A program made the position numbers and the translations under genes. Shown in pieces: positions 50,637 through 60,963 of a DNA stretch of 64,000 nt. Below the pieces are notes generated by a model. The model did not search any database. It had not been told where the DNA came from and saw nothing but the letters and a program-made list of their open reading frames with translations. Position 1 is the first letter of the stretch. Each line of letters begins with the position of its first letter. Source of the DNA: Rhodanobacter sp. DHB23 (GTDB lineage: Bacteria; Pseudomonadota; Gammaproteobacteria; Xanthomonadales; Rhodanobacteraceae); the NCBI RefSeq assembly GCF_014842975.1, contig NZ_JACYXK010000024.1, forward strand, positions 64,554 through 128,553. Reading direction: 5' to 3'.

Positions 50637-53600
50637 TCAGGGCAGGCGTACGCCGCCGCTTACGACGCGGACATCCGGGGCGTAGAGGTCCGATCCGGCT
50701 GGCGCAGTGGCGGAGCGTGGCGGCATGGTTGCCGGCAACGATTCGTCCGGCGAGGCCGCCGCCGATACCAGCAGCCCGCCTGGCAATGACGCGATACCCG
50801 CAGGTGCGGCCTGTCCAAGCAACTGCTGCGCAGTTGCCACGCCCGGCAGTGCGGTTGCGCTGTCGGGCGCCACGTTGAAGGCGAGCGCATTGCCTGCGGC
50901 CTGCACGAAGGTGTAGTTGCCGTCGTTGGCGGCAAGCCCGCTGCCGATGATGGCGTATTGCCCGGCCGGGCTCTGTGCCGTGGCCTGGGTGGCAAAGCCC
51001 AACGTGCCGGTCGTGGCATCGGCCAGCGTGTCGCTGCCCTGGAAGCCGGTGACCGTGCCGCCCAGTGCCGGAATCGCCTGCCCGGCATACACCTGCACCG
51101 GTGTCGCCACGTAGGTCAGCGTGGCTGGCGTTATCGCCAGCCTGCCGCTGTCGTAGGTGATGGTGTAGTTGTCCGAGCTCAGGCCGGCGGGCGTGATCGC
51201 ATAGTTGCCCACGTTCATGGCGCCCTGGGAATTTCCGCCATAGCCCAGTGCGCCACCCAGTACGGCGGCGGTCTGCCCGTCGACGAAGCCGCTGTAGGTC
51301 ACGCCGTTGCCGCCGCTGTAGGGTTGGGCGTCGTAGATGGCGCTGGCGTTGTTGGCAGTGACGGTGAGGCGGGCAGGGGTGATCGTTCCGATCGCAGCAC
51401 TGGCCGTGCCGTTGCCAAGGACATAGTTGCCTGCGGCACTGCCGCTGATGGCCAGCCCGCCCACCTGCACATCGATGCCGCTGCCGGCATTCGCCGAGGC
51501 ATAAGTGCCGGAGCTTGGGGTGTCGAGGCTTACCGCATCGCCGCCGATCACGCCGGTCAACAAGTAGTTGCCGGACGCAAGCGTTGCTGCCGACGTGCCG
51601 TCATACACCTTGCTGATCTGGCCGGTAAGGCTGGCGGTCAGCACCGCCGGCGTGATCGTCGCCGCCACGCTGGCGCTGTTGGCCGCCAAAGCGTAGTCAC
51701 TGGCCAACGAACCCACGCTGCCCGTGATGCTGCCGATGCCCAGGCCCGTCACCGTTACATTCGTGGCGCTGGATACCTGCGAGCTGTTGTAGGCCGCGCC
51801 GGTGTCCGTCAAGGTTGCGCCGGTATCGCCGGAGACCAGCCCGCTGTAACCGTACGCCGGGGTGAACCCGGCCGGTGCGCTGGTCGTGCCGTCGTAGGTC
51901 TTGGTCACGCCGGTGTTGGTCAGCGTTGCCGTCAGCGTTGCCGGCGTGATGGTCGCCGCCACATTCGTGCTGGTGGAGGCCAGGACGTAATCGCTGGCCA
52001 GTGAACCGTTGCTGCCGGCAATACCGGTGATGCCCAGCCCGGATACGGTGACCTCGGTGGCAGCGGCCACGTGCGCGCTGTCGTATGCGGCCCCCGTGTC
52101 GGACAGGGTGGCGGCGGTATCGCCGGAGACGAATCCGGTGACGTCGTATGTCGGGGTGAACCCGGCCGGCGCACTGGTCGTGCCGTCGTAGGTCTTGGTC
52201 ACGCCGCTGTTGGTCAGCGTCGCCGTCAGCGTTGCCGGCGTGATGGTCGCCGCGACATTCGCGCTGGTGGAGGCCAGGACGTAATCGCTGGCCAGTGAAC
52301 CGTTGCTGCCGGCAATACCGGTGATGCCCAGCCCGGATACGGTGACGTCGGTGGCAGTGGCCACGTGCGCGCTGTTGTAGGCCGCACCGGTGTCCGTCAA
52401 GGTCGCGGCGGTATCGCCGGAGACGAATCCGGTGACGTCGTACGTCGGGGTGAAGCCGGCCGGCGCACTGGTCGTCCCGTCGTAGGCCTTGATCACGCCA
52501 GTGTTGGTCAGCGTCGTCGTCAGCGTTGCCGGCGTGATGGTCGCCGCGATATTCGCGCTGGTGGAGGCCAGGACGTAATCGCTGGCTAGCGAAGCATTGC
52601 CGCCGGTGACATCGGCGATGCCCAGCCCCGATACGGTGACCGCGCTGGCGCTGGCCACGTGCGCGCTGTCGTATGCGGCCCCCGTGTCGGACAGGGTGGC
52701 GCCGGTATCGCCGGAGACAAATCCGGTGACGTCGTACGTCGGGGTGAAGCCGGCCGGTGCGTTGGTCGTCCCATCGTAGGTCTTGGTCACGCCGGTGTTG
52801 GTCAGCGTCGCCGTCAATGTGGCAGGCGTGATCGTTGCCGGCACGTACAAACTGGTGGATGCCAGGGTGTAATCGCTGGCCTGCGAAGCATTGCTGCCAG
52901 TGACGCCGGTGATGCCCAGTCCCGATACGGTGACCTCGGTGGCGGTGGTCACATGTGCGCTGTCGTAAGCAGTGCCTGTGCTGGACAGGGTGGCGGCGGT
53001 ATCGCCGGAGACGAATCCGGTGATGTCGTACGTCGGGGTGAAACCGACCGGTGCGCTGGTCGTCCCGTCGTAGGTCTTGGTCACGCCGCTGTTGGTCAAC
53101 GTTGCCGTCAGCGTTGCAGGCGTGATGGTCGCCGCGACATTCGCACTGGTGGAGGCCAAGGTGTAATCGCTGGCCTGCGAAGCATTGCTGCCGGTGACAC
53201 TGGTGATGCCCACCCCGGATACGGTGACGCCGGTGGCGGTGGCCACATGCGCGCTGTCGTAAACGCTGCCGGCATTGGACAGGGTCGCAGCGGTATCGCC
53301 GGGCACGAATCCGGTGATGCTGTACGTCGGGGTGAAGCCGGCCGGCGCACTGGTCGTGCCGTCGTAGGTCTTGGTCACGCCGGTGTTGGTCAGCGTCGCC
53401 GTCAGCGTTGCCGGCGTGATGGTCGCCGCGACATTCGCGCTGGTGGAGGCCAGGACGTAATCGCTGGCCAGTGAACCGTTGCTGCCGGCAATGCCAGTGA
53501 TGCCCAGCCCGGATACGGTGACGTCGGTGGCAGTGGCCACGTGCGCGCTGTCGTATGCGGCCCCCGTGTCGGACAGGGTGGCGGCGGTATCGCCGGAGAC

Positions 53601-56600
53601 GAATCCAGTGATGTCGTACGTCGGGGTGAAGCCGGCCGGTGCGTTGGTCGTGCCGTCATAGGTCTTGGTCACGCCGCTGTTGGTCAACGCTGCCGTCAGC
53701 GTTGCAGGCGTGATGGTCGCCGCGACATTCGCGTTGGTGGAGGCCAGGGCGTAATCGCTGGCCAGTGAACCGTTGCTGCCGGCAATACCGGTGATGCCCA
53801 GCCCGGATACGGTGACGCCGGTGGCGCTGGCCACGTGCGCGCTGTTGTATGCGGCCCCCGTGTCGGACAGGGTGGCGGCGGTATCGCCGGAGACGAATCC
53901 GGTGACGTCGTACGTCGGGGTGAACCCGGCCGGTGCGCTGGTCGTGCCATCGTAGGTCTTGGTCACGCCGGTGTTGGTCAACGTCGCCGTCAATGTGGCC
54001 GGCGTGATGGTCGCCGCGACATTCGCGCTGGTGGATGCCAGGGCGTAATCGCTGGCCAGTGAGCCGTTGCTGCCGATGACATTGGTGATGCCCAGCCCGG
54101 ATACGGTGACCTCGGTGGCGGTGGCTACATGCGCGCTGTCGTAAACGCTGCCGGTATTGGACAGGGTCGCGGCGGTATCGCCGGAGACAAAGCCAGTGAC
54201 GTCGTACGTCGGGGTGAAACCGGCAGGGGCGCTGGTCGTGCCGTCGTAGGTCTTGGTCACGCCGCTGTTGGTCAACGTCGCCGTCAATGTGGCCGGCGTG
54301 ATGGTCCCGGCCACCGGGGCGATGGCGGGCAGCGCCACGCTGTAGTCCGTGCTCAGGCTGCCGTTCGTGCTGCCGAGGATATCCACCGAAAGGCTGCCGC
54401 TGGCGCCGATGCTGCTGGCGGTGGCGACGTGGCTGCTGTTGTAGTCCAGCGTGATGCCGCTGGTATTGAGCGACAGACTGTCGCCGCCGATCGCGCCGCT
54501 GACACTGCCGCCGGACAGGATCGCGCCGGCCGCTGTTGTGGTGCCGTCGTAGACCTTGGTCGTGATGCCGCCGATGGTCGGTGCCAAGACTGTCAGCGTC
54601 AGCGGCGAGATGCTGGCGACGCCAATACCGGTGGAAGCCGTGGTGCTCGACAAGGTGTAATCGCCGATTACGGAATTGTCGCTGCCGTTGCCGATGATCG
54701 CCGACAGTGACAGGCCGGTTTGCGCGATCATCGTCGCCGAGACGACATGCGCGGAATCGAAGACCGGCGTCGCCGAACTGCTCACCGTGGCACTGTCACC
54801 CGACACCAGGCCCGCGATGCTGTAGGTCGGGGTGAAGCCGCTGGGCGCTGCCGTGGTGCCGTCGTAGGTCTTGGTGACGTTGGTGGTGTTGGAGAGCGAT
54901 ACCGTCAATGGCGCTGGCGTGATCGTGGCCGCCACGCTCGCGTTGACGGATGCCAGCGTGTAATCGGTAGCCTGCGAACCGTTGCTGCCGGTGACGCCGG
55001 CGATGCCCAGCCCCGATACGGTGACTTCGGTGGCGCTGACCACATGCGCACTGTCGTAAGCGGTGCCCGTGTCGGACAGGGTGGCGGCGGTATCGCCGGA
55101 GACAAACCCGGCGATGTCGTATGTCGGAGTGAACCCGGTCGGTGCGTTGGTCGTCCCGTCGTAGGTCTTGGTCACGCCGCTGTTGGTCAGGGTCGCAGTC
55201 AATGTGGCAGGCGTGATCGTTGCCGGCACGTACACACTGGTGGAGGCCAGGGTGTAATCGCTGGCCAGTGATGCATTGCTGCCGGTGACGCCGGTGATGC
55301 CCAGTCCGGATACGGTGACCTCGGTGGCGGTGGCCACGTGCGCGCTATCGTACGTGGCGCCCGTGTTGGACAGGGTGGCGGCGGTGTCGCCGGAGACAAA
55401 TCCGATGATGCTGTACGTCGGGGTGAAGCCGGCAGGGGCGCTGGTCGTCCCGTCGTAGGTCTTGGTCACGCCGTTGTTGGTCAGCGTCGCCGTCAATATG
55501 GCAGGCGTGATGGTCGCCGCGACATTCGCGCTAGTGGAGGCCAGGACGTAATCGCTGGCCAGTGAACCGTTGCTGCCGGCAATGCCAGTGATGCCCAGCC
55601 CGGATACGGTGACGTCGGTGGCAGTGGCCACGTGCGCGCTGTTGTAGGCCGCACCGGTGTCCGTCAAGGTCGCGGCGGTATCGCCGGAGACGAATCCGGT
55701 GACGTCGTACGTCGGGGTGAACCCGGCCGGCGCGGCGATGGTGCCATCATAGGTTTTGCTGACGCCGGTGTTGGTCAGCGCTGCCGTCAGTGGCGCCGGC
55801 GTGATGGTTCCGGCCACCGGGGCGATGGAGGGCAACGTTACGCTGTAGTCCGTGCTCTGGCTGCCGTTCGTGCTGCTGAGGATGTCCACCGCGAGGCTGC
55901 CGCTGGCGCCGATGCTGCTGGCGGTGGCGACGTGGCTGCTGTTGTAGTCCAGCGTGATGCCGCTGGTGTCGAGTGACAGGTCGTCGCCGACGAGCGCGCC
56001 GCTGACACCGCCGCCGGACAGGATCGCGCCGGATGCTGTCGTGCTGCCGTCGTAGACCTTGGTCGTGCTGCCGCCGATGGTCGGCGCCGAGACCGTCAGC
56101 GTCAGCGGCGAGATGCTGGCGATGCCAGCGCCGGTGGCAGCCGTGGTGCTCGCCAGGGTGTAATCGCCGAGCACGGAATTGTCGGTGCCGTTGCCGGTGA
56201 TCGATCCCAACGACAGGCCGCCTTGCGTGATCGCCGTCGCCGAGGCGACGTGCGCGGAATCGAAGACCGGCGTCGCCGAACTGCTCACCGTGGCACTGTC
56301 ACCCGACACCAGGCCCGCGATGCTGTAGGTCGGGGTGAAGCCGCTGGGCGCTGCCGTGGTGCCGTCGTAGGTCTTGCTGACGTTGGTGGTGTTGGAGAGC
56401 GATAACGTCAGTGGCGCTGGCGTGATCGTGGCCGCCACGCTCGCGTTGCCGGATGCCAGCGTGTAATCGGTAGCCTGCGAACCGTTGCTGCCGGTGACGC
56501 CGGTGATGCCCAGCCCCGATACGGTGACCTCGGTGGCGCTGGCCACATGCGCGCTGTCGTAAGCGATGCCCGTGCTGGACAGGTTGGCATCGGTATCGCC

Positions 56601-59600
56601 CGAGACCAGCCCGCTGTAGCTGTACGTCGGCGTAAAGCCAGCCGGTGCATTGGTCGTGCCGTCATAGGTCTTGGTCACGCCGCTGTTGGTCAGCGTCGCT
56701 GTCAGCGTCGCCGGCACGATGCTTGCGATGCCAGCGCCGGTGGCAGCCGTGGTGCTCGCCAGGGTGTAATCGCCGAGCACGGAATTGTCGGTGCCGTTGC
56801 CGGTGATCGATGCCAACGACAGGCCGCCCTGCGTGATCGCCGTCGCCGAGGCGACGTGTGCGGAATCGAAGACCGGCGTCGCCGAACTGCTCACCGTGGC
56901 GCTGTCGCCCGGAACCAGGCCCGCGATGCTGTAGGTCGGAGTGAAGCCCGACGGTGCGGACGCGGTGCCGTCGTAGGTCTTGCTGACGTTGGTGGTGTTG
57001 GAGAGCGACACCGTCAACGGTGCTGGCGTGATCGTGGCCGCCACGCTCGCGTTGCCGGATGCCAGCGTGTAATCGCTGGCCTGCGAACCGTTGCTGCCGG
57101 TGACGCTGGTGATGCCCAGCCCCGATACGGTGACCTCGGTGGCGCTGGCCACATGCGCGCTGTCGTAAGCGATGCCCGTGCTGGACAGGCTGGCGCTGGT
57201 GTCGCCCGAGACCAGCCCGCTGTAGCTGTACGTCGGTGTAAAGCCAGCCGGCGCATTGGTCGTGCCGTCATAGGTCTTGGTCACACCGCTGTTGGTCAGC
57301 GTCGCCGTCAGTGTCGCCGGCGTGATGGTCCCGGCCATTGCGGCGATGGAGGGCATCGCCACGCTGTAGTCCGTGCTCTGGCTGCCGTGCGTGCTGCTGA
57401 GGATATTCACCGAAAGGCTGCCGCTGGCGCCGATGCTGCTGGCGGTGGCGACGTGGCTGCTGTTGTAGTTCAGTGAGATGCCGCTGGTGTTGAGCGACAG
57501 GTTGTCGCCGCCGAGCGCGCCACTGATGCTGCCGCCAACCAAGGTGGCGCCGATTGCCGTCGTGGTGCCGTCGTAGACCTTGGTCGTGATGCCGCCGATG
57601 GTCGGTGCCGTGGCCGCCAGCACGATGGGCGTAATGCTCGCCGACACGTTGGCGCTGGTGGAGGCCAGGGTGTAATCGCCGGCCAGCGAGCCATTGCTGC
57701 CGGTGACGCCGGTGATGCCAAGCCCCGATACGGTGAGCTCGGTGGCGCCGGCCACGTGCGCGTTGTTGTACGCGGCACCCGTGTCGGACAGGGTCGCGGC
57801 GGTATCGCCGGAGACAAAGCCGGTGACGTGGTATGTCGGGGTAAAGCCGGATGGTGCGCTGGTTGTCCCGTCGTAGGTCTTGGTCACGCCGGTATTGGTC
57901 AGCGATACCGTCAGCGTCGCCGGGTTGATCGTCAGGGTCGCGCTTGACGTGCCTATGCTCAGGTCGTAGGTGGTCGAATACGCCGACGATATGTTCTCGG
58001 CATGGGAGCCGGCGTGTTGCGCCGCCGTCAACCCCAGCGTGATTGCCGAAACATTTGGCGATGGCAACGAATAGCCCACCACCGCGGTGTCCTGATTGGT
58101 TCCGTTGTACGTCACCGTTTGATTGCTCGCGGAGATCGTCAGCGGAACCAGCAGGCTTTCGATCAGGGGCGTGGTGTCGCCAGCGTAGATACGCCAGGCC
58201 AGGCCCTGGCCGCCGGTTGTCGCAATGCTCCAGCCTGAAAAATTGCTGGCTTGCTCCATCTGGGTCGTGGTCAAGCCAGCTACCCCACTGGTGCTGCCAT
58301 TGCCAACACCACTGGGCAGCGCACTGTTGTTCGAGGTATCCCAATAGCTGGTGGTGACCTTGCCAGTGTAGCCAGCGGGGATGTTGACCTCGCCAACCAG
58401 ACCACCCAGATAATCGTGCGTGTTCGGACTCGACACTGTTCCCGTGGCATACGTGTCGGTGATCGAGCCGTTGCCATAGTTGTAGCCCACAAGTCCGCCG
58501 ATGGCGTTCCCGTAATTACTCCCGCTGTACGTAATCTTGGCGCTGGACACGCTGCCTGTGGCATAGGCATTCACGATGGTTCCAGGGTTAAAACCGACGA
58601 GTCCACCAATATTGTCTGCTTCAGGCAAGGTGCCACTATAGGAACCACTCACCGACCCAGTCGCATAGGCATTGCGAATCGTGCCGTAATTGGTCCCGAC
58701 GAGGCCTCCGAGATTGGCGGAATATGACGAGCCGGTAACCGCTCCCGTGGCATAGGCGTTACTGATGGTTCCACCGGACTCGTTGGCGCCGGCCAGTCCA
58801 CCCACCCACTCGCCGCCTCCTTGGTCGCTCGCGTTGCTTGGGTTTCCCGCGCCGCTGACCGTTCCCGTCATGAAAACGTTGTTGATGGTGCCTGAGTTAT
58901 CGCCCACCAATCCGCCAATGGAAGCCCCCTGGCTTGTGCCCGAAACGCTTTCGTTCAACAAACCCACGTTGCGGATCGTGCCCGAGGACGCTCCAAACAA
59001 CCCTACGTCGGTTGCGGTGGAGTTCGTGATGCTGAGGCCGCTGATGGTGTGGCCAAGTCCATCGAACACACCCGAGAACGCGGTGGTGCTGTCTCCGATC
59101 GGCGTGAAGTTGCCTGAGAGAGTCAGGTTGCCCGCAAGCGCATAGAAGCCGGATGTCCCCATGCCCCCTAGCGTTGAAGCGCTGTTGACCAGCGTGTAGC
59201 TGTGCCCGTTGATCGTCAGCGAGTTGCCCGAACCCGTGAAATTCACCTGCCCAACGAACCCGCTGCTGCCCAGCCCCATGTTCAGCGTGCCGCCGGTCAC
59301 GGCGGCGTCCCCGCCATTGGCCGTCGCCGTGTTGACCGCAAGGCCTGCCGTGCCGCTCGCCGTCATCGTCGCGTTGACGTTGACGTTGTTGGCCGCCGTC
59401 AGCGTCAGCGTGTGCAGGCTCCAGCTTACGTTGTCGTCGATATTGATGTTGCCGCTGCCGCCCGCCGTCCCCGCGCTTGACTGGATGGTGACGGGTCCGC
59501 CCGCCAGCTCGCTCGTCAGCGTCGCGCCCGTCATGTTGCCGCCGCTAGGCGCGACCGTGAAATCGGACGGGTCGATCAGCCACGTTCCGGCCAGGCCCAG

Positions 59601-60701
59601 GCGGGCGGCGGTCGTGATCCGCGCGGTGTCCGCAACATTGACCTGCGCGGCGCTCGTTTCGACCTGTCCGCCGTTCCCGCCATCGGGGGCGCTGGCATCG
59701 AGCGTGCCGCCCACGCCGACCGTGCCTGCATCCATGCCGCCCAGCAGCATGATGTGGCCGCTCCGGTTCTGCACGGTCTGCGCCTCGATGGTGCCGGTGT
59801 TGTTCACCGCGCTGGCGAGCAGGCTGTCGCGTGCGCCGGCGGTCATCCATACGTTGCCGCCATCGGCTTCGATCAACTGGCCGTTTTGCGCCAGGGCGTC
59901 GAGCGCGCCCTGGTCCACGCGCACGCCCACCAGCTTGTCGCCGCTGAAGCTGAGCGTCACCGCGCTGCCGCCGGCGAGCGCCACGGCACCGAGCTGGGCA
60001 TGAATTGCCCCCTGGTTGACGACCTGGTTGCCGAGCAGGGCCGCGTAGCCGCCGCCGGCTACGTTGATCGTGCCCAGATTGGTCACGCTGCCCTTGCCGG
60101 TGCCGCTGAAGCTCAGCGAGCCGGTGTCCAGGGTGTTGTCGTCGACATCCAGCGTCGAGGCGACGAGGCCTCCCACGTTCACCTGCGCGCTCTTGCCGAA
60201 CAGGATGCCGTTGGGATTGATCAGGAAGACCTGGCCGTTGGCGTCGAGGTGGCCGAAGATCCGGCTGCCGTTGGTGTCGGCGATGCGGTTGACCGCAATG
60301 GCGCTGGCATTCGGCTGCACGAAGTCCACGGTGGACTGGCTGCCGATATCGAAGGTCTGCCAGTTGAGCGAGAGGTTCTGGCTCTGCTGGGTGATGGTGA
60401 GCGTATTGCCGTGCTGCGCAAGCTGGCCGGTGCCGCCGGTGACCTGGCCGCCCGTGGGCAGCGCGTTTGCCGCCACGGCGGCGGTGACGGCGGGGGAGGC
60501 GCCCGTGACGGGAATGCCGGGGGAGGGTATGGCCGCCAGCGCCACCAGCGGCAGGCTCAGGGGGATGCCTGCCAACCATGCCGCGCGACGCGTGCCGCCT
60601 TCGGCGCTGCGCCCGCCCTTGCGGTGGCCGCGGGTGAGTTCGGACGCGACCTGGAGCACGCACAGCTCGCGGTTCCAGACCAACTGAAAGATACGATTCA
60701 T
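50637..60701 (-). CDS. Very large TpsA exoprotein with 22 YDG repeats
   Basis: A 3354-residue secreted adhesin-like protein of the filamentous hemagglutinin type. It begins with an extended signal peptide (MNRIFQLVWNRELCVLQVAS) preceded by an AGGGGA site, then a hydrophobic core ending near LVALAAIPSPGIPV. The TPS secretion domain spans about 75-300 with NPNGILFG near residue 164. About five GLUG motifs (GGLVGxNxGTIxNAYATG) lie near 565-770, an MBG-like domain follows (NQTVTYNGTNQDT), then 22 YDG units of about 98 residues (937 to about 3034), and two further MBG-like domains. No clear membrane anchor or LPXTG signal is present. The frame is open throughout. It heads an operon with tpsB and a sulfotransferase. 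Confidence 0.92.
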   Translation of the reverse strand: MNRIFQLVWNRELCVLQVASELTRGHRKGGRSAEGGTRRAAWLAGIPLSLPLVALAAIPSPGIPVTGASPAVTAAVAANALPTGGQVTGGTGQLAQHGNTLTITQQSQNLSLNWQTFDIGSQSTVDFVQPNASAIAVNRIADTNGSRIFGHLDANGQVFLINPNGILFGKSAQVNVGGLVASTLDVDDNTLDTGSLSFSGTGKGSVTNLGTINVAGGGYAALLGNQVVNQGAIHAQLGAVALAGGSAVTLSFSGDKLVGVRVDQGALDALAQNGQLIEADGGNVWMTAGARDSLLASAVNNTGTIEAQTVQNRSGHIMLLGGMDAGTVGVGGTLDASAPDGGNGGQVETSAAQVNVADTARITTAARLGLAGTWLIDPSDFTVAPSGGNMTGATLTSELAGGPVTIQSSAGTAGGSGNINIDDNVSWSLHTLTLTAANNVNVNATMTASGTAGLAVNTATANGGDAAVTGGTLNMGLGSSGFVGQVNFTGSGNSLTINGHSYTLVNSASTLGGMGTSGFYALAGNLTLSGNFTPIGDSTTAFSGVFDGLGHTISGLSITNSTATDVGLFGASSGTIRNVGLLNESVSGTSQGASIGGLVGDNSGTINNVFMTGTVSGAGNPSNASDQGGGEWVGGLAGANESGGTISNAYATGAVTGSSYSANLGGLVGTNYGTIRNAYATGSVSGSYSGTLPEADNIGGLVGFNPGTIVNAYATGSVSSAKITYSGSNYGNAIGGLVGYNYGNGSITDTYATGTVSSPNTHDYLGGLVGEVNIPAGYTGKVTTSYWDTSNNSALPSGVGNGSTSGVAGLTTTQMEQASNFSGWSIATTGGQGLAWRIYAGDTTPLIESLLVPLTISASNQTVTYNGTNQDTAVVGYSLPSPNVSAITLGLTAAQHAGSHAENISSAYSTTYDLSIGTSSATLTINPATLTVSLTNTGVTKTYDGTTSAPSGFTPTYHVTGFVSGDTAATLSDTGAAYNNAHVAGATELTVSGLGITGVTGSNGSLAGDYTLASTSANVSASITPIVLAATAPTIGGITTKVYDGTTTAIGATLVGGSISGALGGDNLSLNTSGISLNYNSSHVATASSIGASGSLSVNILSSTHGSQSTDYSVAMPSIAAMAGTITPATLTATLTNSGVTKTYDGTTNAPAGFTPTYSYSGLVSGDTSASLSSTGIAYDSAHVASATEVTVSGLGITSVTGSNGSQASDYTLASGNASVAATITPAPLTVSLSNTTNVSKTYDGTASAPSGFTPTYSIAGLVPGDSATVSSSATPVFDSAHVASATAITQGGLSLASITGNGTDNSVLGDYTLASTTAATGAGIASIVPATLTATLTNSGVTKTYDGTTNAPAGFTPTYSYSGLVSGDTDANLSSTGIAYDSAHVASATEVTVSGLGITGVTGSNGSQATDYTLASGNASVAATITPAPLTLSLSNTTNVSKTYDGTTAAPSGFTPTYSIAGLVSGDSATVSSSATPVFDSAHVASATAITQGGLSLGSITGNGTDNSVLGDYTLASTTAATGAGIASISPLTLTVSAPTIGGSTTKVYDGSTTASGAILSGGGVSGALVGDDLSLDTSGITLDYNSSHVATASSIGASGSLAVDILSSTNGSQSTDYSVTLPSIAPVAGTITPAPLTAALTNTGVSKTYDGTIAAPAGFTPTYDVTGFVSGDTAATLTDTGAAYNSAHVATATDVTVSGLGITGIAGSNGSLASDYVLASTSANVAATITPAILTATLTNNGVTKTYDGTTSAPAGFTPTYSIIGFVSGDTAATLSNTGATYDSAHVATATEVTVSGLGITGVTGSNASLASDYTLASTSVYVPATITPATLTATLTNSGVTKTYDGTTNAPTGFTPTYDIAGFVSGDTAATLSDTGTAYDSAHVVSATEVTVSGLGIAGVTGSNGSQATDYTLASVNASVAATITPAPLTVSLSNTTNVTKTYDGTTAAPSGFTPTYSIAGLVSGDSATVSSSATPVFDSAHVVSATMIAQTGLSLSAIIGNGSDNSVIGDYTLSSTTASTGIGVASISPLTLTVLAPTIGGITTKVYDGTTTAAGAILSGGSVSGAIGGDSLSLNTSGITLDYNSSHVATASSIGASGSLSVDILGSTNGSLSTDYSVALPAIAPVAGTITPATLTATLTNSGVTKTYDGTTSAPAGFTPTYDVTGFVSGDTAATLSNTGSVYDSAHVATATEVTVSGLGITNVIGSNGSLASDYALASTSANVAATITPATLTATLTNTGVTKTYDGTTSAPAGFTPTYDVTGFVSGDTAATLSDTGAAYNSAHVASATGVTVSGLGITGIAGSNGSLASDYALASTNANVAATITPATLTAALTNSGVTKTYDGTTNAPAGFTPTYDITGFVSGDTAATLSDTGAAYDSAHVATATDVTVSGLGITGIAGSNGSLASDYVLASTSANVAATITPATLTATLTNTGVTKTYDGTTSAPAGFTPTYSITGFVPGDTAATLSNAGSVYDSAHVATATGVTVSGVGITSVTGSNASQASDYTLASTSANVAATITPATLTATLTNSGVTKTYDGTTSAPVGFTPTYDITGFVSGDTAATLSSTGTAYDSAHVTTATEVTVSGLGITGVTGSNASQASDYTLASTSLYVPATITPATLTATLTNTGVTKTYDGTTNAPAGFTPTYDVTGFVSGDTGATLSDTGAAYDSAHVASASAVTVSGLGIADVTGGNASLASDYVLASTSANIAATITPATLTTTLTNTGVIKAYDGTTSAPAGFTPTYDVTGFVSGDTAATLTDTGAAYNSAHVATATDVTVSGLGITGIAGSNGSLASDYVLASTSANVAATITPATLTATLTNSGVTKTYDGTTSAPAGFTPTYDVTGFVSGDTAATLSDTGAAYDSAHVAAATEVTVSGLGITGIAGSNGSLASDYVLASTSTNVAATITPATLTATLTNTGVTKTYDGTTSAPAGFTPAYGYSGLVSGDTGATLTDTGAAYNSSQVSSATNVTVTGLGIGSITGSVGSLASDYALAANSASVAATITPAVLTASLTGQISKVYDGTSAATLASGNYLLTGVIGGDAVSLDTPSSGTYASANAGSGIDVQVGGLAISGSAAGNYVLGNGTASAAIGTITPARLTVTANNASAIYDAQPYSGGNGVTYSGFVDGQTAAVLGGALGYGGNSQGAMNVGNYAITPAGLSSDNYTITYDSGRLAITPATLTYVATPVQVYAGQAIPALGGTVTGFQGSDTLADATTGTLGFATQATAQSPAGQYAIIGSGLAANDGNYTFVQAAGNALAFNVAPDSATALPGVATAQQLLGQAAPAGIASLPGGLLVSAAASPDESLPATMPPRSATAPAGSDLYAPDVRVVSGGVRLP
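51340..57890 (-). repeat. Tandem YDG-domain repeats, period 294 bases
   Basis: Twenty-two units, each with a K-x-YDG motif, are arranged head to tail in the exoprotein gene. Most are 98 residues (294 bases) and nearly identical in DNA; between 51891 and 54243 the same bases recur at exactly 294-base intervals. Four unit types can be told apart: A (APAGFTPTYDVTGF), B (TTKVYDGTT, SSIGASGSL), C (APSGFTPTYSIAGL, lacking the A-type tail) and a divergent last one. Order from the N-terminus: A B A C A C B A A A C B, then nine A, then the last. The pattern C-B-A occurs twice, pointing to duplicated blocks. Confidence 0.9.
58400..59000 (-). repeat. GLUG-motif repeats in the exoprotein
   Basis: Five copies of a 30-to-45-residue unit with the theme GGLVG-x-N-x-G-x-I-x-N-A-Y-ATG-x-V-SG occur before the first MBG-like domain. 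GLUG motifs are frequent in bacterial surface adhesins and IgA-peptidase-like proteins and probably form beta-helix turns. Confidence 0.8.
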
Positions 60702-60963
60702 TCGATTGTCCCCTGTGAGGAGCCTGGCCGGCCCCTCGCTTTTTTGTGGCTGGACATGCACGGGGAAGCGCAGCCGACACCGTTGTGCACGGTTCGCACG
60801 GGCAACGTGCCCGCCGGCGGTGACATCCCCGGGAATTCAGGCTGCTGTCGCATCCATCCATATGCCCATGTCGGGCGGCAGTTTAGTCTCAAAAACTCCC
60901 CGGCAACATACGGGCATCGTTGCCCGGCCAATGGCGCCCCGGCATGACTTCCGGCGCATGTAC

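Noticed and set aside
52071-53474. Repeated plus-strand open frames spaced 294 bases apart, opposite the exoprotein gene
   Set aside because: They are the antisense reading of the YDG repeats; the low-complexity Arg/Gly/Val content and lack of ribosome sites argue against coding.
51340-57890. Regular repeats considered as a CRISPR or satellite array
   Set aside because: The period of 294 bases is a whole number of codons and the array is in frame within one long protein; there are no short repeats with unique spacers.
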